Assembly (NCBI GenBank): GCA_030432695.1
Contig: JAUILN010000022.1
Span: 62,001-126,000, forward strand
From: a bacterium
Lineage (GTDB): Bacteria; Planctomycetota; UBA1135; UBA2386
DNA: 64,000 nucleotides
Direction: 5' to 3'
Part shown: positions 44,318 through 52,663 of the stretch, one piece after another
How the letters are laid out: each line of letters opens with the position of its first letter
Position numbering within the stretch: the stretch's first letter is position 1
The notes under the pieces: model-generated
Seen by the model: the letters and a program-made list of their open reading frames with translations, nothing else
What the model was told of the DNA's origin: nothing
Database searches by the model: none
Position numbers and translations under genes: made by a program

Positions 44318-44884
44318 TCACGCATCGCCGAGCTCCCGACTGAGCCAGGCCTTCGCCATCTGCCAGTCGGCCTTCGCGGTCCGCTCGGAGATCTCCAGGG
44401 CCTCGGCCGTCTCGGCGACGCTCAGCCCGGCGAGGAAGCGCAACTCCACCACGCGAGCCTGCCGCTCGTGCAGTGTGGCGAGTTTGTGCAGGGCGTCGTC
44501 GAGGGCGACGAGATCCACTTCGTCCGCGCGGTCGGGCCCGTCGTCGATGCGATCGACCAGAGTGACGTGGTGGCGAGCGCCGCCGCGCTTGTCGGTGCGC
44601 TTCGCACGGGCATGGTCGGTGAGCAGACGCCGCATCGCGACCACTGCCGCGCCGAGGAAATGCCGGCGGCCCGAGAAGTCGCTGCCGACCAACCGCACGA
44701 AGGCCTCGTGGACCAATGCCGTGGGATTGAGCGTGCGCCCGGCTGGATTGCCGAAGTACATCTTCCGCGCCAGCTCGCGCAGATCGTCGTAGACCAACGG
44801 CACCAGATCGTCGGCCGCGGCCGCGTCCCCCGACTCGATGCGGGCCAGGAGCCGGGTGACCTGCTGCGGGGGAGAGCGCTCCAT
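44318..44884 (-). CDS. ECF sigma factor, TIGR02999-like
   Basis: 188 residues from the ATG at 44884. MERSPPQQVTRLLARIESG, then DDLVPLVYDDLRELARKMY, LNPTALVHEAFVRLVG and HFLGAAVVAMRRLLTDHARA form sigma region 2. ERQARVVELRFLAGLSVAET and ALEISERTAKADWQMAKAWL form region 4 with its helix-turn-helix. The pattern fits the planctomycete/acidobacterial sigma family TIGR02999. No anti-sigma domain is encoded next to it; the partner gene downstream is a kinase. On the minus strand TAAGTT (44896-44901) lies upstream of the start as a possible -10, without a clear -35. It is divergent from a second sigma/kinase pair. Confidence 0.9.
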   Translation of the reverse strand: MERSPPQQVTRLLARIESGDAAAADDLVPLVYDDLRELARKMYFGNPAGRTLNPTALVHEAFVRLVGSDFSGRRHFLGAAVVAMRRLLTDHARAKRTDKRGGARHHVTLVDRIDDGPDRADEVDLVALDDALHKLATLHERQARVVELRFLAGLSVAETAEALEISERTAKADWQMAKAWLSRELGDA

Positions 44885-45040
44885 CGGTGGGCGCGAACTT
44901 ACCGGAACGCGGGGGCGCTGCGACACCCACCCCCGGCCCCCGCCCTCACCGGACCACTGAGTTCGGCCGCGCCGACGATCATGCTGGCAGCTACGACTCC
45001 CGGGAATCGGCCGGCGCGGTGCGTGCCGACGGGGCCGGCC

Positions 45041-45053
45041 TATACTCGCCGCA
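45041..45053 (+). promoter_or_regulatory. Strong -10 box six bases before ATG, predicted leaderless start
   Basis: TATACT (45041-45046) is near-consensus and lies six bases before the ATG at 45053. With initiation usually 6-8 bases downstream of the -10, the transcript would start at or next to the ATG, giving a leaderless mRNA. There is no Shine-Dalgarno sequence and no matching -35 in the GC-rich upstream region. Confidence 0.6.
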
Positions 45054-45670
45054 TGACCGACGACGGGATCGACCCGGCGGCGCTCGAGCACCGCGAAGCC
45101 GCCGGCGTCCTGCTCGCGGCGAGTCAGGGCGACGAGCCGGATCTGGGGCGGCTGGTCGCGCACTACCTGCCGCACGTGCGGGAGTTCGTCCGGCTACGCA
45201 TCGGACCCGGCCTGCGGCAACGCGAGAGCGATTCCGACATCGTCCAGTCGGTGTGCCGCGAACTGGTCGAGGACTGGGACCGGCTCGACTACCGGGGCGA
45301 GGCGGCGTTCCGTGGATGGCTGTTCACCGCAGCGCTCAACAAGATCCGCGAGAAAGGTCGGTTCCATGGTCGCGAGCGCCGCGATGGGGGTCGCGAGACC
45401 GCGGCGGGGGCGGAATTCGAGGTCGCACTTTCGCCGAGTCCCAGCCAGTTCGCGATGGGCGGTGAGACCCGCGAGCAGCTCGAGCGGATCATGGACGAGA
45501 TGCCCGACGACTACCGCGAGGTCATCACGCTGTGTCGGATCGCCAGACTGCCGAACAGCGTCGTCGCCGAGCAGATGGGTCGATCGGTCGGCGCCGTGCG
45601 CCAGCTCCTCGGTCGTGCTCTGCTGCAGCTCTCCGAGAAGATGAAGCGGGTCGGCGGGGCGGGCGGGTGA
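45053..45670 (+). CDS. ECF-type sigma factor paired with a kinase
   Basis: 205 residues. Region 2 is recognisable in LRQRESDSDIVQSVCRELVE and EAAFRGWLFTAALNKIREKG; region 4 in DEMPDDYREVITLCRIARLP and SVVAEQMGRSVGAVRQLLGR. The ATG at 45053 is chosen because of the promoter directly in front of it and because the long upstream extension overlaps the divergent sigma gene. The TGA overlaps the GTG of the following kinase gene (GTGA), so both are translated from one message. Sigma factors with this divergent region 2, linked to Ser/Thr kinases, form recognised planctomycete ECF groups. Target promoters are unknown; self-activation of the pair is a reasonable guess. Confidence 0.88.
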   Translation: MTDDGIDPAALEHREAAGVLLAASQGDEPDLGRLVAHYLPHVREFVRLRIGPGLRQRESDSDIVQSVCRELVEDWDRLDYRGEAAFRGWLFTAALNKIREKGRFHGRERRDGGRETAAGAEFEVALSPSPSQFAMGGETREQLERIMDEMPDDYREVITLCRIARLPNSVVAEQMGRSVGAVRQLLGRALLQLSEKMKRVGGAGG

Positions 45671-48435
45671 GCGACCCTGCCGAGCTGAGCGACCTCGTGG
45701 TCGAGTGTGTGGAGAGGATCGAGCGGGACGGCCTCGATGCCCTCGAGGCGGTCTGCGCCGAGCATCCGGAGCATGCGGAGGCGCTCCGCGGCGCGGTGCA
45801 GGAGCTGATCGATTGCGGCGTCGTCGACGTGAGGCCTGCTCGGCGATCTTCCGCCTCCATCGGTGCCGGTCAGCGCGACTTCACCGTGGTGCGCGAGATC
45901 GGTCGGGGTGGCATGGGGGTGGTCTTCGAGGCGACCCAGCCGGAGCTGGATCGGACCGTCGCGCTGAAGATCCTGCACCCGCATCTGCACCTGGATCCAG
46001 CGGCCGCGGAACGGTTCCGTCGGGAGGCACAGACCGCCGGTTCGCTGCAGCATCCGGGGATCGCGCAGGTCTACGCCACGGGTGTGTGGGACGGCCGGCA
46101 GTTCCTCGCGATGGAGTTCATCGACGGGGCCCCGCTCGACCGCGTGCTCGGAGTGCTGCGGACCCACGCCGTCGGCTCGCTGGGGGCCGATTCGATCGCG
46201 GAGGCGTTCCGGGCTGCGGCCGGCAAGCAGCTGGTCGCGCCGCCGTCTGCCGGCCCGGGCTATGCCGGCGATGTCGCCCGGCGGGTCGCGGAAGTCGCCG
46301 ATGCCCTGGAATGCGCGCATCGCAGCAACATCGTGCATCGCGACGTGAAGCCTTCGAACGTGATGCTCCGCGCCGACGGCCGCGCCGTCCTCAACGACTT
46401 CGGTCTCGCGCGGCGTGAAGATCTGCCGGGCATGACGCAGAGCGGGACCTTCGCGGGCACGCCGTTCTATACCTCTCCCGAGCAGGCCGCGGGTCGTCCG
46501 GACGTCGACGCACGTGCCGACGTGTTCTCGTTGGGTGCGACTCTCTACGAGCTGTTGACCCTGCGCCTGCCTTTCCAGGCCGGGAGCAGCGCCGAGGTGC
46601 TCCAGGCGATCCAGCATCGTGAGGCGCCCGATCCACGCCGACTGAACCGGGGCCTGCCGCGGGACATCGTGGCGATCGTCCAGAAGGCCCTCGAGAAGGA
46701 TCGGGCGCGGCGCTACCAGAGCGCCGCCGAACTCGCGGCCGATCTTCGAGCCTTCGCCGACCGTCGTCCGGTCTCCGCGCAGCCGATCGGTTGGGTGGGT
46801 CGGACGACGCGCTGGGCGCGGCGGCAACCCTGGCAGGCGAGTCTGGCGGTGACGCTCCTGCTCGGCGGCCCCACGGTCGCCCTGCTCGGTTACCGGATCT
46901 GGGCGGATCGCCGAACGGTCGCCATCGCGGAACGAGAGGCACGGCGCGTCGAGGCGGACCAGGAGGTGCTCGGCGGCTACGTCGCGATCGGTCAGCGGAA
47001 CTACTCCACGGCCGGCGCGCACTTCGGCCGGGCGTTGGAGCTGCGCCCCGTCGACCCCGAGGCCTGGGTCGGTGCGGCACTCGTGGCGATCGATGGCGGT
47101 GACGCGGCGATGCGCGGTTTCCTCGAAGCACTGGAGCGGGCGCCGGAGCAGGTCTCCGCGAACCGAGGCGTGCGCCGGTCTCGCGCCAACGTGCTGCTGG
47201 AGCTCGGCCGCACCGACGCCGCGGAGCGCGAGTTCGAGGCGCTCGGCCAGCCGACCGATTGGATGGAGTCCTTCCTGCTCGGCACACGCTCGCTGCACGA
47301 CGCGATGCGTCGCTACGACCGTCGCGGCGCGGAGGCGGCCTACCGGCTGTTGTTGGACGCCGCGGTCGGCGCGCCGGTCGCCCGGCCCTCGGTGCACTAC
47401 TCGTTGGCCGTCGCGGCGGGCGAGGCCCGGAACGAGGACGGAGCGCGCCGCGTCGCGCGGGCGATGCAGCGACTGTGGCCGGACTCCCTCGCCACCTGGT
47501 CGGGCAGCGGACTCGCATTGCACCACTGCGATCCGGAGGCCGCGGTCGCGGCGTATCGCCGGGCGCTGGAGATCTCCCCGGCGATGCCGGGCCTGCAGAA
47601 CAACCTCGGCAATGCGCTGAGCGCCCTGGGCCGATCCGACGAGGCCATGGCGGCCTACCGCGCGGCGATCGCGGCGGCGCCGACCTATTCGATGCCGCGT
47701 GCCAATCTCGGACGGATGTTGTTCTACCGAGGCGAGATCGAGACGGCGCTCGAGCAGTTCCGTATCGCGGTCGAATGCGAGCCCGGATCGGTCCTGGCCC
47801 AACATTACCTGGTCTGGTCGCTCCGTCGTCTCGAGCGCTTCGACGAGGCGGTTCGCGCCGCGCGGGCCGGGGTCGCAGCCACCCCGGACATGATGATGCT
47901 GCGTCGGGATCTCGCCAATGCGCTGCACGAGCGTGGCGCGGAGGGGGACTCGGCGGAGTCGTTCGAGGTGGTCCGGGAGGCGCTCGAGATCGAGCCCGCG
48001 GATCTCGACACCTGGGAACTCCTCGGGGACCTGCGTCTGGAGACCGGTGACCTGGCCGGGGGGATCGAGGCGTATCGCGAGCGCGTGGTGCGTGCGGCCG
48101 ACCCTCAGGCGCGAACCGAGGCCCGTGAGGATCTCGCCTACGAGATCCTGGAGGTCCAATGGGATTCCGAGGAGCGGGCCCAGCGAATCGCCGAGGCGCT
48201 GGGGATCGCCGAGCGGTTGGTCGACGAGACCGAGCGCCAGGACCCCTGGGCGCTCGAGCTGCTGGTCTGTGCGCAGCGCGTCCATCGCCAGCACGCGGCC
48301 GCGCTGGCGACTCTTCGAGAAGCGATCGAACGTGCGCGTGCCGGCCAGTCGTCCGAGGAGCGACGGCTGCTCGAGCGACTCGAGTCGGCACTGCCGAAGT
48401 TCGAGGCCGAGGCGCGCGCTGCCGAGGGACGGTGA
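45667..48435 (+). CDS. Transmembrane Ser/Thr protein kinase with TPR repeats
   Basis: 922 residues from a GTG that overlaps the sigma stop. An N-terminal helical segment (about 60 residues, AVCAEHPEHAEALRGAVQEL) precedes the kinase: GRGGMG (79-84), VALKIL with Lys101, HRDVKPSN, DFGLAR and SPEQ in place of APE. An insert before the HRD loop (SLGADSIAEAFRAAAGKQLV) resembles other planctomycete kinases. A transmembrane helix (ASLAVTLLLGGPTVALLGYR) leads to classical TPRs (NNLGNALSALGRSDEAMAAY, ANLGRMLFYRGEIETALEQF), ending in an acidic helix. The regulatory partner is probably the coupled sigma factor. Its architecture mirrors the kinase on the other side of the divergent promoter region, but the two kinase domains are not close copies. 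Confidence 0.92.
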   Translation: MSDPAELSDLVVECVERIERDGLDALEAVCAEHPEHAEALRGAVQELIDCGVVDVRPARRSSASIGAGQRDFTVVREIGRGGMGVVFEATQPELDRTVALKILHPHLHLDPAAAERFRREAQTAGSLQHPGIAQVYATGVWDGRQFLAMEFIDGAPLDRVLGVLRTHAVGSLGADSIAEAFRAAAGKQLVAPPSAGPGYAGDVARRVAEVADALECAHRSNIVHRDVKPSNVMLRADGRAVLNDFGLARREDLPGMTQSGTFAGTPFYTSPEQAAGRPDVDARADVFSLGATLYELLTLRLPFQAGSSAEVLQAIQHREAPDPRRLNRGLPRDIVAIVQKALEKDRARRYQSAAELAADLRAFADRRPVSAQPIGWVGRTTRWARRQPWQASLAVTLLLGGPTVALLGYRIWADRRTVAIAEREARRVEADQEVLGGYVAIGQRNYSTAGAHFGRALELRPVDPEAWVGAALVAIDGGDAAMRGFLEALERAPEQVSANRGVRRSRANVLLELGRTDAAEREFEALGQPTDWMESFLLGTRSLHDAMRRYDRRGAEAAYRLLLDAAVGAPVARPSVHYSLAVAAGEARNEDGARRVARAMQRLWPDSLATWSGSGLALHHCDPEAAVAAYRRALEISPAMPGLQNNLGNALSALGRSDEAMAAYRAAIAAAPTYSMPRANLGRMLFYRGEIETALEQFRIAVECEPGSVLAQHYLVWSLRRLERFDEAVRAARAGVAATPDMMMLRRDLANALHERGAEGDSAESFEVVREALEIEPADLDTWELLGDLRLETGDLAGGIEAYRERVVRAADPQARTEAREDLAYEILEVQWDSEERAQRIAEALGIAERLVDETERQDPWALELLVCAQRVHRQHAAALATLREAIERARAGQSSEERRLLERLESALPKFEAEARAAEGR

Positions 48436-48508
48436 ACCGCGCGGCTCGGGGAATGTCCCGGGCCGGAGGTCGCAGACCGGGTGCGGCTCCCGACGGGTCC
48501 GCGCGGTC

Positions 48509-48544
48509 GTCTCGGGCCCTGCGGCCCGCGCAGGCCGACGAGAC
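48509..48544. terminator. Hairpin in the gap between convergent genes
   Basis: GTCTCG (48509-48514) pairs with CGAGAC (48539-48544), and inside them GGGCC-ctgc-GGCCC forms a second stem. It sits between the kinase gene end (48435) and the convergent permease gene end (48641), where a bidirectional terminator is expected. No T-tract is present, so function is uncertain. Confidence 0.35.
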
Positions 48545-48640
48545 CATGCGTTTCCGAGATGTCCACGAGCTGTCCGTCGAGAACCCGTGCTTCTTCTGGC
48601 GCCAGAAGACCGACCTCGTGGTGCCGACGGGACGACTGCT

Positions 48641-50266
48641 TCAGGTCTCGTCGGTCGAAGGCGTGCCGGGTTCGGGCCGCGCCCGGTCGATCGGCAGCGC
48701 CGGTGGAGTGGCCGCGCTCCGCCCCTGGATCCGCCGCGCCTCCTTGCGGGCCCACCGACCGCCGCGCATCCCGCCACTCCCACGCCGCCGCCGCGGCTCG
48801 AGGATCAGCCCCGGCGGCACGTCGAGCTTCCCCGGCGCCTCCAACTCCTCGAGGCTGAACCGCAGCGCGTTGCGCTTCAGCCAGACGCCGAAGCAGGCGA
48901 ACAGCACCGCGGCGAAGGCCAGCAGCGGGGCAGGCAGCAGCGCCCTCGTGCCGCTCGCGACCACCAGCGGGTTGAATGACGACAGCATCGCCACACCGAT
49001 CTTGCCGGCGGCCAGCGACATGCCGTCGAACAGGCTCATCGCGACCCACAGGCCGATGACCCGCGCCAGGATGCCGAGTCGCGCCTGGCCGGTGGCGAGC
49101 AGGCTCTGCTCCACTCCGGTGAGTCGGTAGTGCAGGCCGTACGCCGAGTACGCCACCAGCAGGCCACAGACCGCCACGAGGCGGAACGCCCGGTCGGGGT
49201 CGGGAGTCGAGGCGCGGAAGGTGAACTCGGTGAAGATGCCGGCGATCAGGCAGGTGACCGCGAGCAGCACCACGTACATCAGCCCACGCCCACTGCCGGG
49301 CAGGAACGGGGCGAGGCGGCGGCGTTCCTTCTTGGTCGGCGGCACCAGGGCGCGTTGGCGGTTGTTCAGCGTCAGCGGTTCGGTGACCGCGCGCAGCGCG
49401 ATCGGCAGGGCCAGCACCCCGGCGGTCATCGCCCCGTCGAGGCCGCCGCCGGCCAGCAGCGTCACTGTCGGCATCGCCGCGAGGCCGAGCATGCGGAAGC
49501 CGACCGAGCGCGACTCGCGCAAGGGCGTCAGTGCCGCGGCGGCGAGCAGGATGCAGAACAGCGACACCAGGAGGCCCAACGTCAGCCACGACTGCACCAC
49601 CAGCCAGTAGTCGGGGCTACGCGCGACGCGGGCCAGGTCGGTGGCGAGCGTGTCGACCTGCTGCACGGCGAAGGCGGTGAGCGAGCCGAGGCCGATGACC
49701 ACCAGCGTGGTGGCGTGCTCGCCGAGCCATCTGCGCAGGCGCAGGCTCGCGAAGCCGAAGGTCACCGTGGTGCAGCACGCGAGCGGCGCCAGCAGCAGCA
49801 CCAGGAACAGCGTGCGCAGGTCGACGCCGAGCAGCAGGTAGCTGAAGCCGAGCAGCGGCGCGAAGAAGCCCAGGAACAGCGCGCACTGCAGGAGTGCGGT
49901 GCCGAGCATGCCGAACAGGATGCCCGCGGGGCGCATGCCGGCGAGCAGCAGTTGGTCGGCGGTGTGGCCGGCGACCTCGTCGCGCAGCGACAGGTGGGCC
50001 TGCAGCGGCACCGCGAACAGCAACACCGGCAGCAGCGCGGTGAGGGTCGCCCGCAGCGTCCAGCCGGCGATCTCCAGGCCGGCGACCTCGCGGTCGACCG
50101 CGAGCAGCGCGATCGCCACCACCGCAACGCAGCTCAGCGTCATCGTCGCGCCGTAGGTCTTGGTGCGGAACGCGCGGCGGACGTCGCGGACCAGGATCGG
50201 GTGCAGGCGTGCAGCGAGCCGGCGGCCGTGCTCGGTGGTCCTGGTCCGGAGGGAGGGGCTGGTCAC
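48641..50266 (-). CDS. ABC transporter permease, second subunit
   Basis: 541 residues from a GTG that overlaps the preceding permease stop (GTGA). LHPILVRDVRRAFRTKTYGA at the N-terminus is typical of ABC-2-type exporters, followed by a pair of hydrophobic blocks with SLRDEVAGHTADQLLLAGMR between them, the cytoplasmic 'RDE..TG..LL' helix also seen in the partner. About ten further hydrophobic segments are visible, among them TLVVIGLGSLTAFAV, LMYVVLLAVTCLIAGIFTEF and LPAPLLAFAAVLFACFGVWL. The C-terminus is hydrophilic and Pro/Arg-rich. It is the last gene of a four-gene unit with an ATPase and a large exported-domain protein. The substrate is unknown. Confidence 0.85.
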   Translation of the reverse strand: MTSPSLRTRTTEHGRRLAARLHPILVRDVRRAFRTKTYGATMTLSCVAVVAIALLAVDREVAGLEIAGWTLRATLTALLPVLLFAVPLQAHLSLRDEVAGHTADQLLLAGMRPAGILFGMLGTALLQCALFLGFFAPLLGFSYLLLGVDLRTLFLVLLLAPLACCTTVTFGFASLRLRRWLGEHATTLVVIGLGSLTAFAVQQVDTLATDLARVARSPDYWLVVQSWLTLGLLVSLFCILLAAAALTPLRESRSVGFRMLGLAAMPTVTLLAGGGLDGAMTAGVLALPIALRAVTEPLTLNNRQRALVPPTKKERRRLAPFLPGSGRGLMYVVLLAVTCLIAGIFTEFTFRASTPDPDRAFRLVAVCGLLVAYSAYGLHYRLTGVEQSLLATGQARLGILARVIGLWVAMSLFDGMSLAAGKIGVAMLSSFNPLVVASGTRALLPAPLLAFAAVLFACFGVWLKRNALRFSLEELEAPGKLDVPPGLILEPRRRRGSGGMRGGRWARKEARRIQGRSAATPPALPIDRARPEPGTPSTDET

Positions 50267-51714
50267 GCGGCGACCTCCAGTTCCGGAGGCTCGTCGGCCG
50301 TCGTCGGTCGGGGGGCGAGCAGCAGCGCGACGACCCAGGTGGCGGTGACGACGGTTCCGAGGACCGCCCAGGTGATCGCATCGGCACCGCCGGAGGTCGC
50401 GTGGGGGAACAGGGCCAGCGGGTTGAGCGCCTGTCCGGCGTGCCAGGTGGTCGAGGTGCGGCCGAGCAGGCCGTTGACCAGCATCGGGGCTCCGGCGAGC
50501 ACGCTCAGGCCGGCGAGCAGGCGCAGCGGTCCGCGGCCGTCGAAGCTCGGCTCCTCGCCGGGCTCGGGGCGCGGGCGGGCGAGCGCCGCGCCGGCCGAGA
50601 GCAGCAGCAACCACAGCGCGAGTGCGTGGGTGGTCGCCGCGGCGAACGGGCTCCGGCCGGTCGTGGGGGCCAACAGGTCGCCGAGTTCCAGCGACGCCGC
50701 ACCGAGCAACGCCCAGAGCAGCACGGTCGACGCGCGCATCCGCGGCACCGCCAGCGTTGCGCCGACGACCACGGGCATCGACAGAGCGCCCGCGGGGATC
50801 GCCACCGCGTCGAGCCGCCACGGCGCCTCGGGCCAGGCGTGCCCGGCCAGTGCGAGCAGCGGTGCCACCGAGGCGGCGATCGACAGCAGGATCACCGGTC
50901 CGTGGCGACTCGCATCGGGTCCGGTGCGCAACGCTGCGCCGGCGAGTGCCGCACCCAGGGCGGTGGTCGCCACCGCGGCGAGCAGCGTCGCGAGGCTCGG
51001 GCCGAACGCGTCGAGGCGCACCGTCTCCTCGAACAGTTCGTTCAGTGGCGCGCCGCCGGGCGAGGGCTGCGCGATGCCGGTGAAGAAGCACGCCGCGAGC
51101 GCACCGATCACCGGCACCGCCGCGGGCTCGATGCTGCGGGTGATCGCGGCGAGCCCCGACATCAGCGCCGACAGCGCGATCGAGCCGAGGCCGAGTGCCC
51201 ACAGCGCGAACACCATCCCGCCGATGGAGATGCCGCGCTGTCCGGCGCACAGGGCCAGCGGTGGGCCGGCGAGACCGAGGAACACCGACGCCAGCAGCAT
51301 CGAGCTCAGCACGCGGCCGGTGACCACCCGCAGTGGATCGAGGCCGCTGAGCAGCAGCTGTTCGCGGGCCTCGCCGGTGACTTCCTCGCGCATCGCCAGG
51401 AACGCGCGGAACGGCAGGTAGCCGAGCATCAGCGCGCGCAGGCCGGTGAGCACCAGCATCGACTGGCCGCGTGCGGCGCTGGCCGGATTCGGGTCGCCGG
51501 GTTCGGGCAGCGAATAGATCGACGCCAGGAACAGCGCGATGCCGCCGTTGGCGAGCAGCAGCGACAGCACCCGGCTGTGCGAGGCCTGACGCACCTCGCG
51601 GACCAACACCGGATTCAGCCGGTCGGCGATGCGCTCGTCCCAGCCGTCGTCGTGCTCCGGCCAACCGCGGTGGATGCGGCGCGCGCGCTGGCGATCGCGC
51701 AGGGTCTCGCTCAC
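50263..51714 (-). CDS. ABC transporter permease, first subunit
   Basis: 483 residues from a GTG at 51714, with GGGAGG eight bases upstream in the 13-base gap after the ATPase stop. LNPVLVREVRQASHSRVLSL is the amphipathic start typical of ABC-2 permeases; AFLAMREEVTGEAREQLLLS is the coupling-helix region shared with the downstream permease. About twelve hydrophobic segments follow (VLSSMLLASVFLGLAGPPLA, LATLLAAVATTALGAALAGA, ITWAVLGTVVTATWVVALLL). The two permeases are distant paralogues and probably form a heterodimer with the ATPase. Export of a membrane component is the usual role of this class, but no substrate clue is present. Confidence 0.87.
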   Translation of the reverse strand: MSETLRDRQRARRIHRGWPEHDDGWDERIADRLNPVLVREVRQASHSRVLSLLLANGGIALFLASIYSLPEPGDPNPASAARGQSMLVLTGLRALMLGYLPFRAFLAMREEVTGEAREQLLLSGLDPLRVVTGRVLSSMLLASVFLGLAGPPLALCAGQRGISIGGMVFALWALGLGSIALSALMSGLAAITRSIEPAAVPVIGALAACFFTGIAQPSPGGAPLNELFEETVRLDAFGPSLATLLAAVATTALGAALAGAALRTGPDASRHGPVILLSIAASVAPLLALAGHAWPEAPWRLDAVAIPAGALSMPVVVGATLAVPRMRASTVLLWALLGAASLELGDLLAPTTGRSPFAAATTHALALWLLLLSAGAALARPRPEPGEEPSFDGRGPLRLLAGLSVLAGAPMLVNGLLGRTSTTWHAGQALNPLALFPHATSGGADAITWAVLGTVVTATWVVALLLAPRPTTADEPPELEVAA

Positions 51715-51727
51715 GGTCGGCCTCCCA

Positions 51728-52663
51728 TCAGTGGAGCCGCCCCGACGTGGTCCGCATGAAGATCTGCTCGAGATCGGCTTCGAGGGTCCGGAACTCGGCG
51801 ATCCGCAGGCCGGCTGCGGTGGCCTGGCCGAGCAATTCGGCGAGCGCGGTCTTGTCCCCGTCGAAGTCGAAGGTCACCGAGGTGTCGTGCTCGGCGAGGT
51901 CGCCGCACTCGGGTCGCCCGAGGAACCAGCGCGCCGCGGGTTCGACCGCGCCGGCCAGCTCGACGTGCACCCGCGGCCGGTGTCCGGCGTGCTGCGCGAC
52001 CTCGGCGATGGAACCGCTGACCACCAGCTTGCCGCGCTCGATCACCACCACGCCGTCACAGGTCTCCGACAGCTCGGCGAGGATGTGCGAGGAGATGAAC
52101 ACCGCCTTGCCGGCGTCGGCGAGCGCGCGGATCAGCTCGCGGAACTCGATCCGGGCGCGCGGGTCGAGACCCGAGGCCGGCTCGTCGAGGATCAGCAGGT
52201 CGGGGTCGTGCAGCAGCGTCTTGGCGAGGTGCAGCCGCTGGCCCATGCCCTTCGACAGGCCGTCGGCGGGGCGCCGCGCGAACTCCTCCAGGTGGCAGAA
52301 GCCGGCGACCTGGCGGATCGTGTCGGCGCGCTGCTTGCCGCGCAGGCCCGAGGCGCGGGCGAAGAAGTCCAGGTACTCGTGGACGGTGAGGTTCGCGTAC
52401 GGCGCGAACTGGTCCGACATGAAGCCGATCCGTCGTCGCACCGTCGCAGGGTCCTCCTGGATCGACACGCCGCCGACCCAGGCGTTGCCCTTGTCGGGCA
52501 CGTCGAGGGTCGCGAGGATCCGCATCGTGGTGGTCTTGCCGGCGCCGTTCGGGCCGATGAAGCCCCAGATCTCGCCGGGCGGCACCACGAACGACAATTT
52601 GTCGACCGCGACCAGGTCGCCGAAGGTCCGGGTGAGTCGGCGCACGCGCAGCAGTTCGCTCAT
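51728..52663 (-). CDS. ABC transporter ATP-binding protein
   Basis: 311 residues from the ATG at 52663, which overlaps the stop of the preceding gene (ATGA). Walker A GPNGAGKTTT, Q-loop region IGFMSDQFAPYANLTVHEYL, signature LSKGMGQRL, Walker B LLILDEPASGLDP and H-loop ISSHIL are all intact. The order and the C-terminal ~80-residue extension (HVELAGAVEPAARWF to LEQIFMRTT) match the CcmA/NatA/GldA-type exporters. A substituted signature (KGM rather than GGQ) is common in this group. It powers the two permeases encoded immediately downstream. Confidence 0.93.
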   Translation of the reverse strand: MSELLRVRRLTRTFGDLVAVDKLSFVVPPGEIWGFIGPNGAGKTTTMRILATLDVPDKGNAWVGGVSIQEDPATVRRRIGFMSDQFAPYANLTVHEYLDFFARASGLRGKQRADTIRQVAGFCHLEEFARRPADGLSKGMGQRLHLAKTLLHDPDLLILDEPASGLDPRARIEFRELIRALADAGKAVFISSHILAELSETCDGVVVIERGKLVVSGSIAEVAQHAGHRPRVHVELAGAVEPAARWFLGRPECGDLAEHDTSVTFDFDGDKTALAELLGQATAAGLRIAEFRTLEADLEQIFMRTTSGRLH

